This document shows, in pieces, positions 55,755 through 64,000 of a DNA stretch of 64,000 nucleotides. Where the stretch lies: the NCBI RefSeq assembly GCF_947500045.1, contig NZ_CANMQQ010000009.1, forward strand, positions 113,815-177,814. Direction: 5' to 3'. The position numbers were made by a program, and so were the translations under genes. The notes under the pieces were generated by a model, which was given only the letters and a program-made list of their open reading frames with translations, had not been told where the DNA came from and searched no databases. Within the stretch, counting starts at the first letter, position 1; the number at the start of each line of letters is the position of its first letter. The stretch comes from an uncultured Ruegeria sp. Its GTDB lineage: Bacteria; Pseudomonadota; Alphaproteobacteria; Rhodobacterales; Rhodobacteraceae.

Positions 55755-56052
55755 TGTCTTCGTTACTCCGAAAAATGCCCGGTGATATTCCGGGCCTTCA
55801 ATCAATACGGCCGTTGCACCCATGGTGGCGCAATTGGACTCACATAGAGGTTTCGCGCGGGATTTGGAACAACAACTCGCGTTTACCTCAGTCGATGGGA
55901 CGACGTAAAGTGACACGAATTCAACACTTCCTGAATAAGAGGAGAGCCGCCAAGCCTGCGTGCAATGGGAAAATTACTGCTTTCCCGCTTTCCGAAACCG
56001 GCTTTCCCGGTTAGCGTCCGCGCGGAATCAATATGAGATGAGGATCAACCAC

Positions 56053-56508
56053 ATGAGCATCGCAGCAAAACTGGATAGCCTGGGCATCAACTTGCCGGAC
56101 GCGCCCGCTCCGGCGGCGAACTATGTGCCTTTCGTGCGCATCGGCAACATCGTCTATGTGTCGGGCCAGATCTCTATGGCGGGTGATCTTATCACCGGTA
56201 AGCTGGGCGATGACATGGAAATTGAGGCAGGCGCGGCTGCGGCCAAGGTCTGCGCCATCAATCTGCTGGCACAGGTCAAAGCCGCCTGCGGCGGCGATAT
56301 CGACAAGCTGGTGCGTGTGATCAAGCTGACCGGTTTTGTCAACTCGACCGCTGATTTCACTGCGCAGCCGCAGGTGATCAATGGCGCGTCCGACTTCCTG
56401 GTCGAAGCGTTGGGTGATGCTGGCCGTCACTCGCGCTCGGCTGTCAGTGCGGCCTCGTTGCCGCTGGGTGTCGCGGTTGAAATCGAAGGTATCTTCGAGG
56501 TTCAATGA
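56053..56508 (+). CDS. RidA family protein (reactive intermediate deaminase)
   Basis: 151 residues, an N-terminally extended YjgF/RidA fold. Conserved VRIGNIVYVSGQISMAGD, KLTGFVNSTADFTAQPQVINGASDFL and the active-site RHSRSAVSAASLPLGVAVEIE. Hydrolyses reactive enamine/imine intermediates from PLP enzymes. ATG at 56053 follows GAGGATCAACCAC; the earlier ATG is inside a noncoding leader. ATGA overlap with the downstream phosphodiesterase gene. Confidence 0.92.
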   Translation: MSIAAKLDSLGINLPDAPAPAANYVPFVRIGNIVYVSGQISMAGDLITGKLGDDMEIEAGAAAAKVCAINLLAQVKAACGGDIDKLVRVIKLTGFVNSTADFTAQPQVINGASDFLVEALGDAGRHSRSAVSAASLPLGVAVEIEGIFEVQ

Positions 56509-57275
56509 CACTGTCTCTGCCTTCTGAGTTCCTGCACCGCCCGATCGCACATCGGGCGTTGCATGACATTGCTGATCAGCGCCCGGAAAACAGCCGGGCT
56601 GCCATTCGTGCTGCAATAGACGCCGGGTACGGGATCGAAATTGATTTGCAACGCACCCGAGATGACCGGGCCATGGTGTTTCATGATTATGACATGACCC
56701 GCCTGACCGGGCAGCCCGGTCCAATTCAGCAGATCACGGCGGCGCAGGCGCAAGCACAGCCTTTGCTACATTCTGATGGTGAAGGTATTCCTTCATTTGA
56801 CGAGGTGCTGGAACTTGTTGCGGGAAGAGTGCCCCTGCTGATCGAACTGAAGGATCAGGATGGCGCGATGGGTCCTAATATCGGCGCGCTCGAGGCTGAT
56901 GTAGTACGTGCCTTGAAAGGATATGATGGGCTGGTGGCGCTAATGTCGTTCAACCCGCACTCGGTTGCCGAACTGGCGCGGCTTGCACCGCACTTACCGC
57001 GCGGACTGGTTACCTGTTCCTATGACCCCAAGGTCGAGCTATTGCCCCAGGTGGTGTGCGATCATTTACGCGATATCCCTGATTTTGAACGCGTCGGTGC
57101 CAGCTTTATCAGCCACGAAGCGCATGATCTGGCCCGCCCGCGCGTCGCTGAGTTGAAATCGCAAGGTGCTCCGATTCTGTGTTGGACCATCCGTTCGCCC
57201 GCGCAAGAGGCCGAAGCCCGCAAATTTGCCGACAATGTGACCTTCGAAGGGTACCTGGCCGAACATCCGGCTTGA
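56505..57275 (+). CDS. Glycerophosphodiester phosphodiesterase
   Basis: 256 residues. GDPD motifs: IAHRALHDIADQRPENSRAAIRAAIDAGYGIEIDLQRTRDDRAMVFHDYDMTRLTG (His-Arg, Glu, Asp, His metal ligands) and ELKDQDG. Hydrolyses glycerophosphodiesters to glycerol-3-phosphate and an alcohol. No signal peptide, so cytoplasmic. The unusual HRALHD in place of HRG is common in this branch. Confidence 0.93.
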   Translation: MTLSLPSEFLHRPIAHRALHDIADQRPENSRAAIRAAIDAGYGIEIDLQRTRDDRAMVFHDYDMTRLTGQPGPIQQITAAQAQAQPLLHSDGEGIPSFDEVLELVAGRVPLLIELKDQDGAMGPNIGALEADVVRALKGYDGLVALMSFNPHSVAELARLAPHLPRGLVTCSYDPKVELLPQVVCDHLRDIPDFERVGASFISHEAHDLARPRVAELKSQGAPILCWTIRSPAQEAEARKFADNVTFEGYLAEHPA

Positions 57276-57320
57276 TCCTGGCCCGCGCAATCACAGATAA
57301 AGACAGGGCGCGGAGGGCAA

Positions 57321-58508
57321 ATGGATCAGGCACAGATTGAGGTTCGGGTTCTGACATCGCTCGCGCAAATCTCGGCGGGCGAATGGGACAGTTGCGCTTG
57401 CCCCGAGGCTACCGATGGCGGTCGTCCGCTGGATCCGTTCACAACGCATCGGTTTCTGCAGGCCTTGGAGGACAGCGGCTCTGTCGGGCGAGGGACCGGC
57501 TGGCAGCCGCAATATCTGACGGCGTATCTGGATGGAATGCTGATCGGCGCGGCGCCGATGTATACCAAGTCGCATTCCCAAGGCGAGTATATTTTCGATC
57601 ACAGCTGGGCCCATGCCTATGAAAGTGCAGGTGGGCAGTACTACCCCAAGCTGCAGATCGCTGCGCCCTTTACCCCCGCTACCGGGCGGCGCTTTTTGGT
57701 GCGGCCCGGCTATGATGCAATCGGTATCTCGGCGCTGGTTCAAGGCGCGGTGCAATTTGCTGCCGAGAACCGCATCTCATCCCTGCACGCGACCTTCTGC
57801 ACCGAGGCCGAGGCACTGGCGGGTGAGCAGATGGGCCTGATGGTTCGGCATTCGCAGCAGTTTCATTGGCTGAATGACGATTACACTGATTTCGATAACT
57901 TTCTGGCCGCGCTTTCGTCGCGCAAGCGCAAGAACATCAAGAAAGAACGCGCGCAGGCCTGCGATTTCGGTGGGCAGATTCGCACGATCACCGGCGATGA
58001 TCTGCAGCCCGAGCATTGGGATGCGTTCTGGCGCTTCTATCAGGATACCGGTGCGCGCAAATGGGGTGTACCCTACCTGACACGCCAATTCTTTGATATC
58101 GCGCAGGAAACCATGGCTGATGACATGGCTCTGGTGCTGGCCGAACGCAATGGATATCCGGTCGCCGGGGCGCTGAACTTCATCGGTCGGGAAACGCTTT
58201 TTGGCCGCTATTGGGGCTGCGTCGAACATCATCCCTGCCTGCATTTCGAACTGTGCTATTATAGGGCGATCGACTTTGCCATTGCTGAAGGGCTGGCCCG
58301 GGTTGAGGCCGGGGCGCAGGGCGAGCACAAGCTGGCGCGCGGTTATCTGCCAACGCGCACGCATAGCTTGCATTGGGTTGGCGATCCGGGTTTTGCTGAT
58401 GCGGTTCAGAAATATCTGGACGCCGAAGCCCACGCAGTGGGAGAAGAGATCGAGATTCTGACGGATTACGGCCCGTTCAGAAAATCGGACCCGGAGGAAC
58501 AGCAATGA
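57321..58508 (+). CDS. FemAB-like GNAT acetyltransferase (peptidoglycan-biosynthesis type)
   Basis: 395 residues in the DUF482 (peptidogalycan biosynthesis) family, a double-GNAT fold related to FemAB. Segments: [82 protein letters not shown] and the C-terminal [26 protein letters not shown], which are diagnostic. Substrate not established. GGAGG before the ATG. ATGA overlap with the downstream pterin dehydratase gene. Confidence 0.9.
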   Translation: MDQAQIEVRVLTSLAQISAGEWDSCACPEATDGGRPLDPFTTHRFLQALEDSGSVGRGTGWQPQYLTAYLDGMLIGAAPMYTKSHSQGEYIFDHSWAHAYESAGGQYYPKLQIAAPFTPATGRRFLVRPGYDAIGISALVQGAVQFAAENRISSLHATFCTEAEALAGEQMGLMVRHSQQFHWLNDDYTDFDNFLAALSSRKRKNIKKERAQACDFGGQIRTITGDDLQPEHWDAFWRFYQDTGARKWGVPYLTRQFFDIAQETMADDMALVLAERNGYPVAGALNFIGRETLFGRYWGCVEHHPCLHFELCYYRAIDFAIAEGLARVEAGAQGEHKLARGYLPTRTHSLHWVGDPGFADAVQKYLDAEAHAVGEEIEILTDYGPFRKSDPEEQQ

Positions 58509-58810
58509 CCGAACTTCTGTCGACCGAAACCCGCGGCCCGCTGCTGGACCCGCTGTTCAAAAATGGCTGGACCATGGTCAAAGATCGCGATGCGATTACA
58601 AAGACCTTCATCTTCGATAACTTTGTCGCGGCGTTTGGCTGGATGACGCAGGTGGCAATCTGGGCCGAGAAATGGAACCACCACCCCGAATGGTCGAATG
58701 TCTACCGAACCGTCGAAGTGGTGCTGTCGACCCATGATGTTGGCGGCTTGTCCGCACAGGACGCCAAACTGGCGCGCAAGATGGACAGCCTGTTAGCGGT
58801 CGCCGCTTGA
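58505..58810 (+). CDS. 4a-hydroxytetrahydrobiopterin dehydratase
   Basis: 101 residues, pterin-4a-carbinolamine dehydratase fold. Diagnostic [27 protein letters not shown] motif with the catalytic HH pair. In phenylalanine hydroxylation it dehydrates the pterin carbinolamine; no phenylalanine hydroxylase is nearby. The 3' end overlaps the convergent lipoprotein gene by 18 bases. Confidence 0.93.
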   Translation: MTELLSTETRGPLLDPLFKNGWTMVKDRDAITKTFIFDNFVAAFGWMTQVAIWAEKWNHHPEWSNVYRTVEVVLSTHDVGGLSAQDAKLARKMDSLLAVAA

Positions 58811-59101
58811 CCCCGTACCACCGGCTAGCAGGGTCGCAGTTCCGAGTTGTTTGAACTCGGCGGGTGTGATTGTCCCGTCGCTGACGTCAATATTGCTTGG
58901 AATACCAATGGTACGAGTGCCAACGGTCCGCACGCTGCGTGCCGCCGGGTTGATGTCCAGGCACCGTGTCTCGTAACAGGTCAATCCGGCTGTGTTGATC
59001 TGAATGCGCGTCTGACCATTTGGATCGGTGACAACCGGTGACTGTGGCACATCACAGGCCGCTAACAACAAAAGCCCGCCGAGGCTGATCCATTTTGTCA
59101 T
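58793..59101 (-). CDS. Small lipoprotein, hypothetical
   Basis: 102 residues with a lipoprotein signal ([18 protein letters not shown], lipobox LAAC, Asp at +2, suggesting retention at the inner membrane). The mature part is beta-rich, with two cysteines ([15 protein letters not shown]) that could form a disulphide. No recognised domain. Start ATG has AGGAGG upstream. Downstream of the EF-hand gene on the same strand. Confidence 0.7.
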   Translation of the reverse strand: MTKWISLGGLLLLAACDVPQSPVVTDPNGQTRIQINTAGLTCYETRCLDINPAARSVRTVGTRTIGIPSNIDVSDGTITPAEFKQLGTATLLAGGTGSSGDR

Positions 59102-59125
59102 TTTTGCCTCCTGTCAGATTGGGCT

Positions 59126-59473
59126 TTAGTCTAGCTGGCCATTGCCATCCTGATCGGCCGTGGTGAAATCGCTGCCCATCTGGGCATCGAACTCTGGTCG
59201 GGAGATAATGCTATCGCCATTCCGGTCAACCTTCTGAAACTGCTTAATGTCCAGAAATGGCTTGGCCTCGTTCATTCCAAGGGTGCCGTTCTGGTCGTCG
59301 TCCATCGCCTGGAACGCATAATCCGAGAATGCGTTGAACTCGTCCTTTGACAGAAACCCGTCATTGTTTTTGTCGATATTGTTCAGCTCGGTCTCGTGCA
59401 GTTCCGCGACAGTCTCGGCAGATGCGACGCCGGCCAGCAAAGCTGCAGTGAGGACAATCAATGTTCGTTTCAT
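59126..59473 (-). CDS. Secreted EF-hand protein
   Basis: 115 residues with a signal peptide (IVLTAALLAGVASAET) and four EF-hand loops: DKNNDGFLSKDEF, DDDQNGTLGMNEA, DRNGDSIISRPEF and DQDGNGQLD (the last ends at the C-terminus). A typical periplasmic calcium-binding calsymin-like protein. Start at 59473 has GAGGAGAG upstream; a longer frame has no signal peptide. Role unknown. Confidence 0.82.
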   Translation of the reverse strand: MKRTLIVLTAALLAGVASAETVAELHETELNNIDKNNDGFLSKDEFNAFSDYAFQAMDDDQNGTLGMNEAKPFLDIKQFQKVDRNGDSIISRPEFDAQMGSDFTTADQDGNGQLD

Positions 59474-59484
59474 CTTCGCTCTCC

Positions 59485-59730
59485 TCAACATGCGTAACGC
59501 TGTCCGGACACGCCACCCGCGGCCGCGCCTGCCGCGGTCAGGATCGCCTTGCCCGATCCCCCACCGAACTGGTTCCCTAGTGCGCCACCGATCAGCGCAC
59601 CACCCAGCGTGCCGCTGAGACAGGCGATCTCGTGCTGTCGTGCGGCCTGCTGCTGCGGCGTCGGCGCAGGACCGCAAGCCGCCAGCGTGCTTGCGCCGCC
59701 AAGAAACAATATAAGTAATTTCAATCGCAT
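59485..59730 (-). CDS. Glycine-zipper lipoprotein
   Basis: 81 residues. Lipoprotein signal MRLKLLILFLGGASTLAAC with lipobox LAAC, then a Gly-rich zipper helix (GTLGGALIGGALGNQFGGGSGKAILTAAGAAAGGVSG). The 17TM/osmotically inducible-type glycine-zipper family contains such small outer-membrane proteins. ATG has GGAGAG eight bases upstream. Gap to the EF-hand gene is 11 bases, so they are probably co-transcribed. Confidence 0.75.
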   Translation of the reverse strand: MRLKLLILFLGGASTLAACGPAPTPQQQAARQHEIACLSGTLGGALIGGALGNQFGGGSGKAILTAAGAAAGGVSGQRYAC

Positions 59731-59803
59731 CAATGAACTCTCCAGTTGTATGCACCAAGTATTGGCACATCGGGGCATTGCATCAAGTTAAATACGAGTG
59801 TTG

Positions 59804-59826
59804 TGGTCCCAGCCATGCCGGGACCA
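59804..59826 (-). terminator. Hairpin after peroxiredoxin gene
   Basis: Seven-pair stem TGGTCCC / GGGACCA with a 9-base loop, 7 bases beyond the peroxiredoxin stop. No T run follows, so it may simply stabilise or weakly terminate. Confidence 0.4.
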
Positions 59827-59832
59827 ACCGGG

Positions 59833-60318
59833 TCAGATGACGTCCAACAACCCCTCACCGGCCGAGATTTCGCAGGCGCCGGGGTTCTCTTCCAGATTCA
59901 AGGCGACGATCTTGCCGTCTTCAACCAGCATCGCATATCGCTTGGAGCGCGCCAGCAAACCAACCGGAGGGGCGTCGAAATCCATGCCGATGGCCTTGGT
60001 GAATTCAGACGCGGCATCTGCCAGCATGGTCAGTCCTGCCGCTGTCGCTCCGGTGCTTTCGCCCCAAGCGCCCATGACGAATGGGTCGTTGACCGAAACG
60101 CATATGATCTCGTCCACGCCCTTGGCATCAAACTGGCCCTTTGTCCGCATGAAACTTGGGACATGCGCCGTTGTACATGTTCCTGTAAATGCGCCGGGCA
60201 CCGCAAAGATCACCACTTTGCGGTCTTTTGTTTTGTCTGAAATCCGGACCTCCTCGGGGCCGTCGGCACCCATCTGGATCAACGTGGCCTCGGGCAGCAT
60301 GTCACCTGTCGAAATCAT
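59833..60318 (-). CDS. Peroxiredoxin (Prx5/glutaredoxin-dependent type)
   Basis: 161 residues. Peroxidatic cysteine in FAVPGAFTGTCTTAHVPSF (PxxxTxxC), plus the conserved Arg region GLLARSKRYAMLVEDGKI. A second cysteine near the C-terminus (EENPGACEIS) is typical of the Prx5 type. Reduces hydroperoxides using glutaredoxin or thioredoxin. Divergent from the flavoprotein gene by about 98 bases. Confidence 0.93.
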   Translation of the reverse strand: MISTGDMLPEATLIQMGADGPEEVRISDKTKDRKVVIFAVPGAFTGTCTTAHVPSFMRTKGQFDAKGVDEIICVSVNDPFVMGAWGESTGATAAGLTMLADAASEFTKAIGMDFDAPPVGLLARSKRYAMLVEDGKIVALNLEENPGACEISAGEGLLDVI

Positions 60319-60416
60319 TTTTGGCTCCTGTCATTTGGATTTGCAGAATAGGGCTTTCTCGCAATATAGGTGGTCGAAACAAAGTGACCATGGAAATTCT
60401 GCAGGGTGGGTAAGGC

Positions 60417-61628
60417 ATGAGCCATATTGTTGTGATCGGTGCGGGACAGGCTGGTGCTTCGCTGGTGGCGCGGTTGCGCAAGGATGGCTTTGCCGGTGAG
60501 ATCACCTTGATTGGCGCCGAGCCTCACCTGCCTTACCAGCGCCCGCCTCTGTCCAAGGCCTATCTGTTGGGTGAGATGGAATTGGAGCGCTTGTTCCTGC
60601 GGCCCGAAAGCTTCTATACCGAGAACGACATTACCCTGCGTTTGGGTCAGCGTGTGACCGAGATTGATCCCAAGGCCAAGACAGTCACCATTGGCGATGA
60701 CGTGATTTCATATGATGAACTGGCGCTGACCACAGGTTCTGACCCGCGTCATCTGCCCGTAGCGATTGGTGGCGATCTTGAAGGCGTCCATGTGGTGCGC
60801 GATCTGGCCCATATCGACGAGATGGAGCCTCGGGTATCCGAGGGCGCGCGCGCACTGATCGTGGGCGGCGGCTATATCGGGCTTGAGGCGGCAGCGGTTT
60901 GCGCCAAGCGTGGGGTCAAGGTGACTTTGGTCGAGATGGCCGAGCGCATCTTGCAGCGTGTTGCAGCGCCCGAAACCAGCGACTATTTTCGTGCCTTGCA
61001 TACCAATTTCGGCGCAGATATCCGAGAAGGCGTCGGGCTGGATCGTCTGGTAGGTGAAGAAGGCCGGGTGACCGGCGCAGTCCTGACCGATGGCACCGAG
61101 CTTGGGGTGGATTTTGTTGTTGTCGGTGTCGGCATCGCGCCGTCGACCCAACTGGCCGAAATGGCAGGGTTGGCGCTGGACAATGGGATCAAGACCGACG
61201 CCCACGGACGCACTTCCGATCCATCGATCTGGGCGGCAGGCGATTGCGCGTCCTTCCCGCATGGCGAGGGTCGGATCCGGCTGGAAAGCGTACCCAACGC
61301 CATCGATCAGGCCGAGATCGTGGCGCAGAATATGCTAGGCGCGGCCAAAGACTACACCGCGACGCCGTGGTTCTGGTCGGATCAGTATGACGTCAAATTG
61401 CAGATCGCCGGGCTGAATACAGGCTATGATCGCGTCGTGACCCGCAAGGGCGAAGGTGCAACGGTTTCCTTCTGGTACTACAAGGGCGATCAGCTGATTG
61501 CGGTGGACGCGATGAACGACCCGCGTGCTTATATGGTTGGCAAGCGCCTTATTGATGCAGGCAAGACTGCTGATCCTGCGATCGTTGCAGACCCCGACGC
61601 GGATCTGAAACCGTTGCTCAAGGCGTGA
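60417..61628 (+). CDS. FAD-dependent ferredoxin reductase-type oxidoreductase
   Basis: 403 residues. Two Rossmann motifs: IVVIGAGQAGASLVARLR (FAD) near residue 3 and ALIVGGGYIGLEAAAVCAKRG (NADH) near residue 145, and the C-terminal IWAAGDCASFPHGEG FAD segment. Closest to putidaredoxin/rhodocoxin reductases that pass electrons to small [2Fe-2S] ferredoxins for P450s or dioxygenases. No ferredoxin or oxygenase lies beside it. GTGA overlap with rsmD. Confidence 0.9.
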   Translation: MSHIVVIGAGQAGASLVARLRKDGFAGEITLIGAEPHLPYQRPPLSKAYLLGEMELERLFLRPESFYTENDITLRLGQRVTEIDPKAKTVTIGDDVISYDELALTTGSDPRHLPVAIGGDLEGVHVVRDLAHIDEMEPRVSEGARALIVGGGYIGLEAAAVCAKRGVKVTLVEMAERILQRVAAPETSDYFRALHTNFGADIREGVGLDRLVGEEGRVTGAVLTDGTELGVDFVVVGVGIAPSTQLAEMAGLALDNGIKTDAHGRTSDPSIWAAGDCASFPHGEGRIRLESVPNAIDQAEIVAQNMLGAAKDYTATPWFWSDQYDVKLQIAGLNTGYDRVVTRKGEGATVSFWYYKGDQLIAVDAMNDPRAYMVGKRLIDAGKTADPAIVADPDADLKPLLKA

Positions 61629-62182
61629 GGATCATTGCCGGAGATTTCCGGGGCCGGGCCCTGGCCTCAGTCGGCAAAGGCGATGCGGGTGCACATTTGC
61701 GCCCCACCACTGACAGGGTGCGGGAAAGCCTGTTCAACGTCCTGAATCACCAGATCGACTTTGACGGTTTGCAGGTTCTAGACCTGTTTGCAGGGACAGG
61801 CGCACTGGGGCTTGAGGCCCTTTCGCGCGGTGCGGGTCATGTCACTTTCGTTGATGACGGGCGGGTTGCGCAGGGTTTGATCCGCAAGAATATCGACCTG
61901 ACCGGCAGTCGGGACCAGACCACGCTAATCCGCCGCGATGCCACTTGTTTAGGCGAAAATCCGGGTACCGCCTGCGATCTGGTCTTCCTTGATCCGCCCT
62001 ATGGTAAGGCTCTAGGGCAAAAAGCGCTGGATGCTGCCATGCAAGGCGGCTGGTTGACCGATGACGCGCTGATCGTCTGGGAGGAAAGTGCCCCCATGAC
62101 CGCGCCCGAAGGGTTCGCGTTACACGATGCGCGAAAGTATGGCGACACGCATATTTCACTGATGTCGCGAACAGGGGGCTGA
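61625..62182 (+). CDS. rsmD: 16S rRNA (guanine966-N2)-methyltransferase RsmD
   Basis: 185 residues starting with GTG inside the previous stop. Class I methyltransferase: RPTTDRVRESLFNVL, SAM motif VLDLFAGTGALGLEALSRGA, and catalytic motif LVFLDPPYGK (NPPY-like DPPY). Methylates G966 of 16S rRNA. Expected length and start. Confidence 0.95.
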   Translation: MRIIAGDFRGRALASVGKGDAGAHLRPTTDRVRESLFNVLNHQIDFDGLQVLDLFAGTGALGLEALSRGAGHVTFVDDGRVAQGLIRKNIDLTGSRDQTTLIRRDATCLGENPGTACDLVFLDPPYGKALGQKALDAAMQGGWLTDDALIVWEESAPMTAPEGFALHDARKYGDTHISLMSRTGG

Positions 62183-62183
62183 G

Positions 62184-62834
62184 ATGCACGATCTGGTCAT
62201 TTTCGATTGCGACGGTGTTCTGGTCGACAGCGAAGTTTTGTCAAATCAGGTCATGGTCGACAACCTTGGCGGGTACGGCCTGAACCTGACACTGGCCGAA
62301 TGCATGTCCCTGTTTGTTGGCGGAACCATGAGTGGCGTGCGTGACAAGGCGCGGGCCATGGGTGCTGATTTGCCGGTTGACTGGACTGATCAGATCTATT
62401 CGGACATCTACACCCGGCTACGCGCGGGTACCCCGCTGGTCGCGGGCATCCCGGAACTGCTGGCACAGTTGGATGCGCATGGTATTCCATACTGCGTCGC
62501 CTCGAATGGACGGCCGGAGAAAATGCAGATTACCTTGGGCCAGAACGGGCTGTGGGAGCGGTTCAGCGAGGTCATGTTCTCGGCTCATACTCTCGGCACC
62601 GGCAAACCTGATCCCGCCTTGTTTCTGACCGCTGCGCAACATTTCAACGCCAAATCCCCGGTTGTTATCGAAGACAGTGAAAACGGCGTCACGGCTGCCA
62701 TCCGGGCCAATATGCGCTGCCTCGCCTATTCAGCCCACGACGATGGTGCGCGCCTGTCTGCTTTGGGCGCAGAGGTAATATCGGATATGTCGCGCGTACC
62801 GGCGCTTTTGGGTCTCTCTGACCGCGAAACATGA
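62184..62834 (+). CDS. HAD-family hydrolase (beta-phosphoglucomutase/phosphatase type)
   Basis: 216 residues. Motif I FDCDGVLVDSEVL (nucleophile Asp), motif II Ser in VASNGRP, motif III Lys in LGTGKPDPALF, motif IV VIEDSENGVTAA. Subfamily of small-cap phosphatases/phosphoglucomutases; substrate unknown. Begins 1 base after rsmD, probably co-transcribed. A small hairpin GGCGCA/TGCGCC follows the stop. Confidence 0.92.
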   Translation: MHDLVIFDCDGVLVDSEVLSNQVMVDNLGGYGLNLTLAECMSLFVGGTMSGVRDKARAMGADLPVDWTDQIYSDIYTRLRAGTPLVAGIPELLAQLDAHGIPYCVASNGRPEKMQITLGQNGLWERFSEVMFSAHTLGTGKPDPALFLTAAQHFNAKSPVVIEDSENGVTAAIRANMRCLAYSAHDDGARLSALGAEVISDMSRVPALLGLSDRET

Positions 62835-62992
62835 GATGATCGGCGCATGGACTGCGCCATCGCACCTCTGCGTTGTGCTTTTCGCAAGATACCTGCTGGG
62901 CCGCCGTCAGCACTGATGCACGCGCCGGGTTTTAGCCACGGCGCGGTCATCTCATGGCGGGGTGAGGAAATGTTGCCGAAACTGCTGCGCGA
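62835..62992. other. 158-bp convergent spacer between HAD gene and map
   Basis: A hairpin GGCGCA (62842-62847) and TGCGCC (62853-62858) follows the HAD stop; no T run is present. Otherwise no gene or clear regulatory site seen. Confidence 0.4.
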
Positions 62993-63805
62993 TCAGGACG
63001 AATAGGTCGGGTAGTATTTGCCACCCGGTGACAGGGTGAAAATCTCAACCCCATCTGCCGTGACACCGACCGAATGTTCAAATTGCGCTGACAGCGATTT
63101 GTCGCGGGTGACGGCTGTCCAGTCATCGGCCAGCGTTTTCGTCTCAGGACGCCCCAAATTGACCATAGGCTCAATGGTGAAGAACATGCCCTCTTCCAGT
63201 ATCGCACCGGTGCCCGGGCGGCCATAATGCAATACATTCGGCGGTGCGTGGAAGACACGGCCCAGCCCGTGGCCGCAGAAATCGCGCACAACGCTCATCC
63301 GGTGCGCCTCAACATAGGCCTGAATGGCGTGGCCGATATCCCCGAACGTATTGCCCGGCTTGACCATTTCGATACCCTTGAACAGCGCATCATGGGTGAC
63401 CTGAATCAAACGCTCGGCCTTGCGGGGCAGTTTGCCTGCCACATACATGCGCGAGGTGTCTCCAAACCAGCCATCGACGATAACAGTGACGTCGATATTC
63501 AGGATATCGCCATCCTTCAGCTTCTTGTCGCCAGGAATGCCGTGGCAAACCACATGGTTCACGCTGATGCAGCTTGCGTGCTGATAGCCCTTGTACCCGA
63601 TCGTCGCCGAGGTCGCGCCTGCATCCTCGACCATCTGAGTGATCAGGCCATCAATTACGCCGGTGGTCTGGCCGACAAAAACATGGCCTGCGATGTCATC
63701 CAATATCCGTGCAGCCAGCGCCCCTGCCGCGTGCATTCCGGCAAAGTCACCTTGTTCATAGATGCGGATACCGTCCTTGGTCAGACGGCCACGATGGTCT
63801 TTCAT
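62993..63805 (-). CDS. map: Methionine aminopeptidase, type I
   Basis: About 270 residues. Metal ligands appear in order: His in ISVNHVVCHGIPG, Asp in ILNIDVTVIVDGWFGDTSRMYVAG, His in CGHGLGRVFHAPPNVLHY, Glu in FFTIEPMVN and Glu in AQFEHSVGVT. Removes N-terminal methionine from new proteins. ATG at 63805 has GGAG nine bases upstream; the longer frame to 63931 is discarded. Confidence 0.96.
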   Translation of the reverse strand: MKDHRGRLTKDGIRIYEQGDFAGMHAAGALAARILDDIAGHVFVGQTTGVIDGLITQMVEDAGATSATIGYKGYQHASCISVNHVVCHGIPGDKKLKDGDILNIDVTVIVDGWFGDTSRMYVAGKLPRKAERLIQVTHDALFKGIEMVKPGNTFGDIGHAIQAYVEAHRMSVVRDFCGHGLGRVFHAPPNVLHYGRPGTGAILEEGMFFTIEPMVNLGRPETKTLADDWTAVTRDKSLSAQFEHSVGVTADGVEIFTLSPGGKYYPTYSS

Positions 63806-63893
63806 CGATGCGAGACTCCAAATATTTCGCGCAGCACTTCTTTTACGCTGCTTGTGCAGAAAGTTCCAGAGGGTGCGGGGTAGCGAGTTACAA

Positions 63894-64000
63894 ATGGAGA
63901 ATGAAACGGTATCTTCAAGGCTTGGCCGCAAGTTTGCATCTGGGTGGGAGGCATGTTTGGTGGCAAGACGCGGACAGATGGCTTGGATTGGTGTCTGCTA
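63894..64000 (+). CDS. Possible partial gene at the window end
   Basis: Open frame from ATG at 63894 to the window end, 35 codons (MENETVSSRLGRKFASGWEA...), divergent from map. No stop in the window and no family recognised. Upstream GCGAG is a poor ribosome-binding site. Could be the start of a real gene continuing beyond the window or chance. Confidence 0.3.
   Translation, partial: MENETVSSRLGRKFASGWEACLVARRGQMAWIGVC

Noticed and set aside
63806..63931. N-terminal extension of methionine aminopeptidase
   Set aside because: Extra residues are basic/polar and unlike the family; the ATG at 63805 has a proper ribosome-binding site.
1..64000. CRISPR array, prophage, insertion sequence, integron
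   Set aside because: No regularly spaced repeats, transposase, integrase or phage genes were seen.

Overview
This window is a stretch of ordinary, densely packed chromosome from a marine-type alphaproteobacterium. It most likely belongs to the Rhodobacteraceae (Roseobacter group, Ruegeria/Phaeobacter-like). The evidence is the moderately high GC, many 4-base ATGA/GTGA gene overlaps, and the gene content: a MoxR/DUF58/DUF4159 operon, a motA/motE-like/DUF6468/fliL cluster divergent from fliF-fliH-fliN-fliP, MlaA/MlaC, DUF1285, BetB, and a GTTC-N7-GTTC SOS box. The species cannot be fixed from sequence alone. I see no tRNA, rRNA, insertion sequence, prophage or CRISPR array.

Layout. 1-8.4 kb: an EamA transporter, a DUF1285 protein, then a translationally coupled four-gene operon (MoxR ATPase, DUF58, DUF4159/BatA-like, large membrane protein). 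8.5-14 kb: a hybrid histidine kinase, YaaA, RecQ and a YggT protein. 14-18 kb: UMF1-type MFS, MepA, a phytase-like esterase and a queuosine-precursor transporter. 18.0-18.2 kb: an unusual short transcription unit with a 14-base anti-16S Shine-Dalgarno, an 18-codon ORF, an internal anti-Shine-Dalgarno and a strong terminator. 18.2-25.5 kb: housekeeping genes (ArfB, SDR, P1 peptidase, cytochrome c, Idi, SmpB, GlpK, PanC, PanB). 25.7-33 kb: a peptide-type ABC transporter operon with an unknown exported protein inside it and an aldehyde dehydrogenase behind it. 33-37.6 kb: NAD salvage (PncB, PncA), TrhO, a K+ channel and an apparently SOS-controlled duplicated-repeat protein. 37.7-39.2 kb: BetB behind a perfect 22-bp palindrome. 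39.2-39.8 kb: about 550 bp with no recognisable gene.

39.8-47.7 kb is a partial flagellar island: an unknown 715-aa exported protein, MotA, a MotE-like protein, a DUF6468-like protein and FliL on the minus strand, and FliF, a FliH-like protein, FliN and FliP on the plus strand, with a CtrA-like box between the two arms. 47.7-54.3 kb pairs an OmpR-type two-component system with a divergent sugar ABC transporter (substrate-binding protein, two permeases, ATPase). This resembles the GtrS/GltR-gts glucose arrangement of pseudomonads. 54.3-64 kb holds outer-membrane lipid transport (MlaC, MlaA), RidA, a glycerophosphodiesterase, a FemAB-like acetyltransferase, pterin dehydratase, three small exported proteins, peroxiredoxin, a ferredoxin-reductase-type flavoprotein, RsmD, a HAD phosphatase and methionine aminopeptidase.

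Most genes are well-known families. The less explained items are the 18.0-18.2 kb riboregulator-like unit, the SOS-box protein at 37.25-37.58 kb, the 715-aa flagellar-island protein, the exported protein inside the peptide transporter operon, and the small gene between pncB and pncA.
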